Below are positions 10,219 through 19,278 of a stretch of 64,000 nt of DNA, one piece after another. Below the pieces are notes generated by a model. The model ran no database searches. It saw nothing but the letters and a program-made list of their open reading frames with translations, and was not told the DNA's origin. Origin of the DNA: Euglena gracilis (Eukaryota; Euglenida; Euglenophyceae; Euglenales). Position numbers and translations under genes: made by a program. The stretch is from contig CP154954.1 in assembly GCA_039621445.1 (NCBI GenBank), forward strand, positions 64,500,891 through 64,564,890, read 5' to 3'. Within the stretch, counting starts at the first letter, position 1. Each line of letters opens with the position of its first letter.

Positions 10219-13200
10219 ATGGAGGTAGGACCTGATCAACCCTGCCCCCCCTGCCCATCTGCCTTCCTGGTCGGTACCCGGAAAATTTTCGGGTCCCCCA
10301 CCCCCCACTCCAACTTTCCGCTCGGAATGTTGTGCAAAGTAGGAAAGGGTTCATGGGAAAGCTGGCAAGAAAACGTATTTTCGCCAGACCCTTCACTTTG
10401 CTTACCCCCCATGGAACTTTTGGTCCAAGCGGAAATCAAAATCCAAAATTTTTGTGCAAAAGTCAAAATTCTCATTGACACTGGTTGTCGCATTGCACTA
10501 CTTTTTCGGTTCGGGTTGATACCAACCCCCCTCTTGGTGCAAGCCAAGAAGCCGATCAAAATTACGACGGCTGACAACACCCCCATGTGCGGTGGTGACT
10601 TGGGATGCTTTTTGGACATTGTCCTACCCCTCATCCCCAAGCACCACTCACACCCCCCCCAACCGCAAAATTTTCCGGATACCTGGGGATATGAATCCGG
10701 AATCCATGGTTCTGACGTAATTCTGGGATACCCCTTTTTACGTCAGCACCGGCTGGTAGTGGATTGCCACTCCCACGGTTTGCGCACATCACCACTCTCT
10801 TCATTGCCCCCCAAACCTTCATCACCCGTGGCGTCAACCGCGACAGCCACCAATTTTTCCACACCGTTTTCGAAAACTTTTACCCCGTTACCAACCACAC
10901 CAACCAACGTTTTCCACACCGGGTGTACCGAGAAAGTTCACCCCCTGCCCGTTGACACACCAACTTCCGTTCCCCATGAGGCAGGGCAAGCGAGTAGCGG
11001 TACCCCCCTCGTTCCACTGGGTTACAAGACGAAAGCCCAAAGGCCTGAAGTACGTACGGTGTCGAGTAGTCGCCCAGCTGCACCAATACCCCGTTTTCCA
11101 CCAGATGTATCGCTTTCAGATACATCTGTACACCCCCCAGCAGCTACAAAAGCGCATCCCAACTTTTACACACACCCCCACCAGACCAACATGCGCGACC
11201 AGGACCACTACTCCGACACTTCCTTCCAATGTGTGCACTGTAGGAGAATTTCCGCCCAGCCAGATTTCGATTGTGGATGTTTAGTCCAAACACCAACACT
11301 AATCCCGATTTCGCGTAACCATACACTTGGTTGCGGATCGCAATGCGCGACCGTACATCAAGTGCTCCAACAACGAGGTATTGCCTTGTTGTTTGGGACC
11401 GCGAAATCCGTGTCACACACCTCCCCCACCTCCATCTGGCATGATATGGACTGGGTATGCACCCATCCAACCCATCAACCCTTGGGAATGCCCCTTGGGA
11501 GTGTGGATGACACACCCTTGACCTATGTTTGCGGATCCCTGAATTGCGTTACCGCTCTTCAACCCGCGAACCAGGTCGACACATACGCGATGCGCGTATG
11601 GAACGCATTTAATTTTGGTCAATACCGTATTTTGGAGGAATGGTTCTCCAAAATCGCGGCTTTGGCTGATTCCTTCGATTTGTCGTTGGAAATTGATGCG
11701 TTTTCATCAAAAGCGCATGCGCGCTTGTCGCGATATTGGTCGCGACATACCAACGCATTTCTTAAATTCTGGGGTGATACGGTGCTGTGGATGCATCCTC
11801 CCCCAAAGCTTATCCCGGATGTGGTGGAGAAAATTCTCCGCGATGAAGCGCGAGGAGCTCTCCTCATACCCGTCAATCCGAATGCGGATTGGTTTCACCA
11901 ACTATCCCATGTGTGTTTTCATTGGTGGGATTTACCCGCTGATGTACCACTATTTGAGGATTTTTGTGGTATATTATTACCACCTGTTAAAGAAATCATT
12001 TTTCGCGTTTGTTTCTTTGACGCATTCGGAATATCCGATGTGCGTATGCCAAGATACCTTGGTACCAGTGGGGATGCCACACCCTCAACGCAGATTTCTG
12101 CGGTCATTGAGAGTGCGGACCAACATCCCAAGTCTGCTGATTATTGTTCGCGAATTGCTCGCGAATTTCATGGTGTACTGGATAATCCAGTTTACGCCTG
12201 CGACATCGACCCCGCGATTCGCGGTCCGTTCGGTGTTTGCAAAATCGAGCTCAAGGATGGCGCTAAACCTATGCACCGGAAATTCTTCCGTTGCTCGGGT
12301 GAACGCGAACAGGCTCTCAACGAGATGATTGAGAAGCTCATCCAGCGGAAGTGGATTATCCCTTCCAAGAGCGAGTGGACATCACAAGCTTTTGTGGTGC
12401 CTAAACCCGGCTGACCAGTCTGGTCAGAAGAAGTGGAGACTGGTGCTGGATTACCGGTACCTGAACTCCCAAACGAAGGATGACCCCTTCCCGTTACCGC
12501 TGATCGAGGATTTGATCACAAAACAATCGGATAACCGGTTGTGGTCAATCTTTGATCTGGAAGACGGTTTCCATCAGATGCATTTGCATCCTGATTCGCA
12601 ACCGTACACGGCATTCGTGACATCCAAGGGTGTGTACCAATGGACGGTACTCCCCATGGGTGTTAAGAATGGCCCAGCCATGTTTCAACGCATGATCCAG
12701 TGGGTTTTGCGCGATTTACCGTTTGCTCTGGTGTACATCGATGATGTACTGGTGGGAACCCAACCGCCATCCGCGAAATCGGGCGAGGATATCCTCGACC
12801 CGCATTACCGCGATGTGCGCGCGGTATTATCCGCGTTCCAAAAGCATGTGCTTTTTGTGAAGGGTTCCAAAATGCACCTGTTTCGCAAAATTATTAAGTT
12901 TTGCGGACACATCCTGAGCAACGGGCAGCGTAAAGCCGCACCCAGTAAGATGGAGGCCATTAAGAAATGGACTCCTGAGGTCATTAAGACCTTAACGCAT
13001 TTAAAGGGATTTTTGGGATTAGCCCAATATTACGCGATTTACATGAAAGATTTCGCGAAAATCGCGGTACCCCTAACCCGACAACTCAAAAATCGGACAC
13101 CCGATAACGCAAAAGTCATTTGGGATGACCAAATGCGCGAGGCCTTGAATAAAATCAAGGACTTGCTCCTCGAGAACGTGGTTCTCGATATCGCGGATCC

Positions 13201-15301
13201 ATACAAACCGTATGTCCTGGAGGTCGACAGCAGCGATTACGCTGTTGGCGGGGTTCTTAGCCAGCATAATGCGGCGAATGAACTCCGACCTGTGGCTTTC
13301 TTTAGCAGGAAGCTACAGGGCGACAATGGGAAAGGACAGGTTAAATGGAGCATTCGCGAAAAGGAGACATATGCCATTGTGCTAATTCTCCAGAAATTCC
13401 GCAGCTGGATAGCCAGCAGCTTGGTCCAGATACTAGTGTTGACGGATCATGAGAGCCTTCAACACTGGTATACCGAGGACCTGAACAAGGCCATGTCATC
13501 AGTTGGCAGAAGATGCCGATGGCATGAGTTCTTGAGCCAGTTTAACCTGGTGGTAGTTTATACCCCAGGTCACACGCAAAAAGTTGCGGATCCTCTCAGC
13601 CGAGCCCCCTGGTATTATCCTGGGAACCCGGATGAGGGTGATGCGACTTTTCATGGCAGCCATGAGGCTGACCAGTTCGCACGTCGATCCGACGCTGCGG
13701 ACAACTTGCTCGATTCACTACCGGTTACCCGGGTGTATCGCAGCATCGCCATTTCACCATTGCGTGGAAGGCGCCGGCGTGGACGCACTGCCGGACCCCG
13801 TCGCATTACGCGTACGGAAACTCCTACCCCCCTATTTTTCCGCGAATGGGATTATTCGCGTGACCCGGTATATAGTACCATTGTGAATAGACTTCGTAAT
13901 GGTGAATCCATAGAGAATTACTCTCTATCACCATTGCGGCTTATTTTCCGGAATGATTCTGGTTATAAATATTGTATACCCCAAGACCTGGTTGATGATG
14001 TGATTTTGAGCTATCACAACCATGGTCACCCTGGGGCCCCCAAACTTCTTTCACTAGTGGGTCGCAGATATTGCACAACCCTGAGTGAAAAAGATTTATA
14101 TTCGCGCTGTTTGCGAATTTCGCAACGGTGCCAAATTTGTCAGGCTGTGAAACCGCGCAGAGGTACCCCCCCTGGTACGATGGACTTTTTCCCCGTACCA
14201 CCTGACATTTTTACATCCCTCTGCATGGATTTTCTCGAACTTGAACCTTGCAAAGGATCAGATGACAAAATTTACGATTACGTTTTTGTTGTCGTCTGTC
14301 GGCTGAGTGGGTACATAGTAGCCATTCCATGCCGGAAAGCAGGGTTGACAGCCCAAATTTTGGCATCCATATTCCTGGAGAAATGCATCTGCTTAATGGG
14401 TTTACCGAACGAAATCGTGAGTGATCAAGATCACTTGATCTCTTCGCGGTTTTTCACAACTTTGTGCGGTTTACTCGGCATTGAGCAGCATTTTTCCATT
14501 ATATACCGCCCGAAAGGCAATGGTAGAGCCGAGGCAGCCGTGAAATCCGTTGTCAATATGCTTCGCCTTTCACTGGCTGACTCGGGTAAGAATTGGTTAT
14601 CCGTTCTTCATTGGTGTTTATTTTACATCAATACCTTGCCAGGGTTGGTATTACCACACTCACCGTACAAAATTGTTTTCGGACGTGACCCTCCGGCCAT
14701 AGGGGATATCCCCTCGGAGAGACCCGCCCGAAGTAGCGTCAGCTGTGAAACGTGGTTTGCAGAAGTGGAATCACTCCGCTCTGCAGTCCAATCACGTATC
14801 ACAGAAATTCATTCCAACAAACGGAAATCGTTTTTACAAAACTTCAACACACCTGTGTATAGTCCAGGTGACCGCGTGTGGGTACGGAATAACCGCACCC
14901 GCATGCAATCTTCCAAGCTAGATCCTCTTTGGCTCGGCCCATGCGAAATTTTGGAGAGGTTAGGTAGTAGCGGGCGATATAAAGTTGCCTTGCCCAACGG
15001 GATTGAGGACGTCCATATGGACGACTTCAAACCGTACCTAAGCCCCCCAGACGGAAAAGCTATCCCCTGCCTATATTTCAAGCCCCGTTCCAGATTACCT
15101 GAAACGGACGACTTTGTGGTCGATAAGATAATAGACCACAAGGTCGACAGGGGTGTGCACTACTGGAAAGTTCGCTGGAAAGGGTATGGGCCAGAGGAGG
15201 ACACTTGGGAGCCAGCATCCAGTTTTGTTGGATATGTCCAACAGGATTGGAAGCTGTGGAACAAGCGCAATAACATAGACATAAACATAAACACCTTCTG
15301 A
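10219..15301 (+). CDS. pol: Pol of giant Gypsy A: PR, Dam-like, RT, RNase H, IN, chromodomain
   Basis: The first frame (10219-12414) holds the aspartic protease (ILIDTG, Asp codon 10477-10479; later DVILGYPFL), a long Pro/Thr/Ser linker, a Dam-like domain ([11 protein letters not shown], then LWMHPPP at 11785-11805) and the start of RT. The second (used from about 12410 to 15301) holds RT with YIDD at 12734-12745, RNase H ([17 protein letters not shown]), an HHCC zinc finger (HNHGHPG to CQIC), the integrase triad (Asp 14228, Asp 14423, Glu 14531) and a C-terminal chromodomain ([17 protein letters not shown], about 15110-15240). The change of frame falls at CCC GGC TGA C: skipping the U of UGA restores [14 protein letters not shown]. 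This could be programmed or a one-base error. Confidence 0.9.
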
Positions 15302-15496
15302 AACGATTTCGTTTTGGAGAATGCGTGTGTTTTATGTGAATGTTTCGCGTTTATACCCCCCCCTGCACTTCATTATTTCTCTATCTTTCTCGCAGAGTTT
15401 TGATTAAGATAGAAGCCTTGCTTTTTCAGTGCTCTCGCACTCAAATCGACTGACAACAAGGTTATCCTTAGTTGTCGTCGTCGTTCGGGTAGCATC
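15302..15496 (+). other. Spacer between pol and the ORF cassette
   Basis: 195 bp with no ORF. A T-rich stretch (about 15365-15430) precedes ORF A. I see no clear promoter, and how the downstream ORFs are translated from a genomic RNA is unknown. Element B keeps a spacer of about 160 bp here (50208-50369). Confidence 0.5.
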
Positions 15497-16102
15497 ATGC
15501 TGCCTGGGCGCGGACCTGGACCAGGTCCACCATGGCCGCAGCCTTCTGGCGCGCCATACCCTCAGTACCCTCAGTATGCTGAGGCCCCGATTCCGGGTGC
15601 CCCACATGCTGAGAGGGGCGCAGGCCCGGTATGCGCCGCGGCTACCAGCAGCCGGTCCGCATATGCGGTACCAGATCCATCTGCCGTCCAGCAGCCGGCA
15701 CCTCAGCCACCAGTGCAGCGCAGATCGCGCCTGCCCCCGTATGCGGGAGAGATGATCTTCCGCACTACGGAGACGTTGGAGCGGGCGATGCGTATGTGCG
15801 CACACCCCCCAACGGAGCCCTTTATGCAAGCCCTTTGGGATGCATACTGTGCTCAGCTGTTGGTGGTAGCCAACACCCCTGTGGCTCAGTGGTGTCCCTG
15901 CGGTCAAGCCCTGATGACGGGCAGACGGTATTTCTCGTCCGCAGCCGATTCCGGCTTCGAACCCGGCGAGACCATGATGGACCTGGGCGTGTATGTGCCG
16001 CCCATGCTGCAAACGCAGACGCCGGTGGGATCCCACACCGTGCATATGCGTGAGCACACGCCCCCACCGGTAGGTGAGGCTGTGCATGTCCACCTGGGAT
16101 GA
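15497..16102 (+). CDS. Accessory ORF A of giant Gypsy A, unknown function
   Basis: 201 aa. The start is supported by element B, whose ORF also begins MLPG. The first 75 residues are Pro/Tyr/Gln-rich and disordered-looking. The rest is compact, with a conserved WCPCGQALMTG motif (WCMCAQATMTG in B) and a segment MMDLGVYVPP (ITMRDLGVEVPP in B). I recognise no family and see no signal peptide or membrane helix, so it does not look like an envelope protein. Its TGA overlaps a downstream ATG (ATGA, 16099-16102), as seen in termination-reinitiation systems. The two copies conserve the C-terminal half best, which argues for selection on the protein. Confidence 0.75.
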   Translation: MLPGRGPGPGPPWPQPSGAPYPQYPQYAEAPIPGAPHAERGAGPVCAAATSSRSAYAVPDPSAVQQPAPQPPVQRRSRLPPYAGEMIFRTTETLERAMRMCAHPPTEPFMQALWDAYCAQLLVVANTPVAQWCPCGQALMTGRRYFSSAADSGFEPGETMMDLGVYVPPMLQTQTPVGSHTVHMREHTPPPVGEAVHVHLG

Positions 16103-19100
16103 CGAGAATTTTTGCTCGCCCGCCCTCGCCGCAGCGAATGCCGCCGCGCGAGCCGCCAGCGGAGCAATTTGTCTCGCGGTACGCGACGCACGCGGATTAC
16201 CCGCGCGGCGCACGCGTGCTCCCAGCCGGACAGTCGGACGTGCCCTCTGAGGCATACGTCCAACACATGTTCATGCACTGGATGCCACAAGCATCATCGG
16301 TCGCCCCTGCCCCTGGCGTTGAGCCACGGAGGCAGGAGGAGCCCATAGTGGTGGAGGATGAACCTCCCCACCGTGAGGCAGCCCGACCGCCCAGTGCAGC
16401 CCCTGTCCAGACTGGGGATGTCCCCCGTCGGCAGGAGGCTCCCTACTATCATATGGCACCTCCGGGAACCGAGCAGGATGAGCTTGCTCGGCACTTCCTG
16501 CAGGAGCCAGTATTCGCGTCTGAAGAGCACCGGACGAGGTATTACGCCTCTCTGGCTGCCCTTCAGGGTCGTGGATACACCCCCTACCATCCGTACCAGC
16601 CGCAGCTGCGGGTGGCGACCCCGGTATTACCCGGTGAGCCCCCGGCAGGAGCGGCAGGATTACCTGCCACCCTGAAGCGCGATAGGGTTACGGAGAACCT
16701 TACCCCACAGCCCAGGCGACCCAGCCCACGGGACGCGGAAGGCGGTGCGGCAATGCAGGTGGAAGCCAGCCAGGATACCCTGGCCGGGCAACCACCGGCA
16801 GTGGCACAGGCAGCGATGAGCCGTCCTGTTGCCGCAATGCCTCCGCCGATCCCTCCGGTATGGAAGGAGCCGCGACCTCCTACGCCGAAACCAAGCCCAC
16901 GCCAGGCTCCTAGCCAGCGCCCAGCCACGCCGTCACCGCGACGTGCAGCGGAACGGCAAGGTCCCTCCCCAGAGATGGAATGGGAAGGTACCGAACCGAC
17001 TCCTGCCGCACCGAGCGCCCGACCCTCTGGTATTCGCCAGACAGGGAAGGACAAAGGTAAGGCTGAGGGCAAAGGCAAGGGAGAAGGCAAAGGCGTGGCC
17101 GGCAAAGGTAAGGGTGAGGGCAAGGGTAAGGGTACAGCCCGTGAGGAGGAGGAAGAACCAGCAGAAGTCCTCTCGGACTTTGAGCAAATGCTCAGGTTCA
17201 AGGAGGAGCTGGAGGACGAAGGCTGGCGAATGCAGCATGATTACCATGTTGCAGGAAACCGCCCCGTCACCCCTCCGGAGGCAGTCATCGAGGTGGTATT
17301 ACACAGAGTCAGACAATTCCATTACGGAATTGACCTGTACGCCTTCGAAGGTGAAGGTGGCAGACCCTTGCTGGATGCCCAGCCGGGTTTCTGGGAACTC
17401 TGGTTTTGGCTGGGATACCCCTGCCAGAACTGGGGTCTCTTCAGCGACTCCACTGGCCGCAGTTACCTGCACCAGTTAGGATTTCGGGACCAGCATGTGT
17501 TGGCCCGAAGGCTGAAGGCAATCTTCGACTGTATTCACACAGTCGGGCCCCTCGGTGTGCAGTGGAAATACTACCCACTGAACCCCGACATCGAACGCCT
17601 GATCGAGGTGTTGTGGTGCAACAACCTCCAGGTGTGGCTGGTGAGCCATTACGGCTCCACCTTCCGCGTTAAGCGCGTTTCCCTGGCTTACCCACAGAGG
17701 TATGACCTCTGTTGTAAGTACTGCCGGCAGGAATTTCCTGTCGACTTCTGGGGATTCGGCGTGCGCGGAAGTCCTCCACCGCCTCGGGATAACCCGGGCC
17801 TGGAGATGGGACGCCGCATGCTTATGCATGTGTGCCGCGACGCCCCGGATGTCCAGGGCAAAAGTCGCCGCGTCCATAAGCAGCGTATTTTTATGCTGCA
17901 ACAGTTCTGGTGGCGAGCCTGGACCACCTACGTCATGGAGGTGTATATACATCTCCGTGACCCCCAGGACGATAGGCCTGGTATGGAAAGCTTGCCACCA
18001 GACTACGGCGACCCCGTTGAGGGACCTCGTCGTCGTCGGGTTATCGCCGACCTGCGCCCCAACTGGCACCTAGCCGGGATAGACCTGGAGGAACATTTGA
18101 GGCGACAGTTTGGCGGTACCCTCGACAGGGAGGTATTCCTCCAGCTGATGAATCACCCGAAGGCCATCCTCGACCTGGGTATGCCGATTCTGGCATGCGT
18201 GCAGGAGTTCGAGGACGGGTTTTTCGAGGTCTGGGAAGACACGCGTTACCGCGGTTTCCTGGGCCCGAACAGGCCTGCAAACGCTTGGGTGCAGCCATCA
18301 TGGCCGCCACCCTGGCCCAACAGCGCCAGTAGCAGTACGCTGGCCTTTTACAGGCTGGCGGATGCCCAGGGATGCCGATGGCACCCTGACGATCCTCGTT
18401 CGCCCGAGGATCTGCGCGCCTTCATCGCCCCAGAGGATGAACCTCTGGCGCGAAGGAGACGGGAGGCGTCAGTCGCTTCCACCACCGCGATTCCGCGGCG
18501 GGAGGAACGCGACCGCAGCCCCTCCGTCACCATACTGGAGGCAGCGCCGCCGTCTCCGACAGGAACGGCTGTATCATTCGTCTCTGCCCCGCGAGCGGCA
18601 GGGGAAAGATCGGTTTCCCCGGCCCCCGCGACGGCTCCCGTCTGTCCACCGGTAGGTGGAGACCAGGAACTTCCTGAGGAGGAAGGTGAGAACGTGGAGG
18701 ATATCCTCTACGCTGCTCTGCATGCTCCGGCACAGCCTCGGCCAGACGAAGCACCCGCAGGGGATATACCTGTGGCTGCAACGCCTGTCCCGACGGCTGA
18801 GCCTCCAGCCGAGGTGACTGGTATGGTCGTCGAGGATATCCTCGAAGAACCTGCCAGTCCCACAGCACGCACCTCGTTAGGAGGCCGTGTGCTCGGCGCC
18901 GTGGTCACTGGCATTACTGCCGTGGCTGCTGCACTAACGCCACGAGGTGGAGGTGTAGCATCAAGCTCCGCCGCTGAGGTCGTGGAGACACCAGATGTCG
19001 GTGTCCCCACACCCCCATCTCCGGCAACAGTGCAACCACCTTCAGGGGATGAACCCCAGCCGACAGAGCCATCTGTCGCACCGGCTACAGCGGAGGATCA

Positions 19101-19278
19101 ACCTCCTGTAGCACCTGCGCCAGCGGTTGTGGAGGATCAACCTCCTAGACCGGATGTCGAAATGGAAGTGGAGGAGATACCCCACGACCACCGACACCGC
19201 GCAGGGTCCCTGCCGCCCCGAGGACAATGGCAGAGTTTCTGGGAGCGCCAGCGCCTGTGGAAGCACCGATTCCGGTGA
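16099..19278 (+). CDS. Accessory ORF B of giant Gypsy A, unknown function, zinc-motif protein
   Basis: 1059 aa from the ATG that overlaps ORF A's stop. A second ATG at 16138 (MPPREP) aligns with MPRRDN in element B and may be the real start. Residues 1-310 are Pro/Arg/Ala-rich. A Lys-Gly tract (GKGKGEGKG type) spans about 315-350. The globular core (about 370-760) is conserved in B: WKYYPL / WKYYRL, AYPQRYDLCCKYC / AYPQRYKLECQFC, then VDFWGFG and an MHVC / LHQC pair, a likely C-x2-C...H-x-C zinc site from residue 535. The C-terminal 300 residues are again low-complexity. A GYPCQNW string resembles the C5-methyltransferase PCQ motif, but it is absent from B and no other such motif is present. 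Function unknown. Confidence 0.75.
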   Translation: MTRIFARPPSPQRMPPREPPAEQFVSRYATHADYPRGARVLPAGQSDVPSEAYVQHMFMHWMPQASSVAPAPGVEPRRQEEPIVVEDEPPHREAARPPSAAPVQTGDVPRRQEAPYYHMAPPGTEQDELARHFLQEPVFASEEHRTRYYASLAALQGRGYTPYHPYQPQLRVATPVLPGEPPAGAAGLPATLKRDRVTENLTPQPRRPSPRDAEGGAAMQVEASQDTLAGQPPAVAQAAMSRPVAAMPPPIPPVWKEPRPPTPKPSPRQAPSQRPATPSPRRAAERQGPSPEMEWEGTEPTPAAPSARPSGIRQTGKDKGKAEGKGKGEGKGVAGKGKGEGKGKGTAREEEEEPAEVLSDFEQMLRFKEELEDEGWRMQHDYHVAGNRPVTPPEAVIEVVLHRVRQFHYGIDLYAFEGEGGRPLLDAQPGFWELWFWLGYPCQNWGLFSDSTGRSYLHQLGFRDQHVLARRLKAIFDCIHTVGPLGVQWKYYPLNPDIERLIEVLWCNNLQVWLVSHYGSTFRVKRVSLAYPQRYDLCCKYCRQEFPVDFWGFGVRGSPPPPRDNPGLEMGRRMLMHVCRDAPDVQGKSRRVHKQRIFMLQQFWWRAWTTYVMEVYIHLRDPQDDRPGMESLPPDYGDPVEGPRRRRVIADLRPNWHLAGIDLEEHLRRQFGGTLDREVFLQLMNHPKAILDLGMPILACVQEFEDGFFEVWEDTRYRGFLGPNRPANAWVQPSWPPPWPNSASSSTLAFYRLADAQGCRWHPDDPRSPEDLRAFIAPEDEPLARRRREASVASTTAIPRREERDRSPSVTILEAAPPSPTGTAVSFVSAPRAAGERSVSPAPATAPVCPPVGGDQELPEEEGENVEDILYAALHAPAQPRPDEAPAGDIPVAATPVPTAEPPAEVTGMVVEDILEEPASPTARTSLGGRVLGAVVTGITAVAAALTPRGGGVASSSAAEVVETPDVGVPTPPSPATVQPPSGDEPQPTEPSVAPATAEDQPPVAPAPAVVEDQPPRPDVEMEVEEIPHDHRHRAGSLPPRGQWQSFWERQRLWKHRFR

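Noticed and set aside
17400-17470. GYPCQNWG in ORF B as a C5-methyltransferase active site
   Set aside because: The matching position in element B is GIPLPEF, and no motif I, VI or VIII is found around it.
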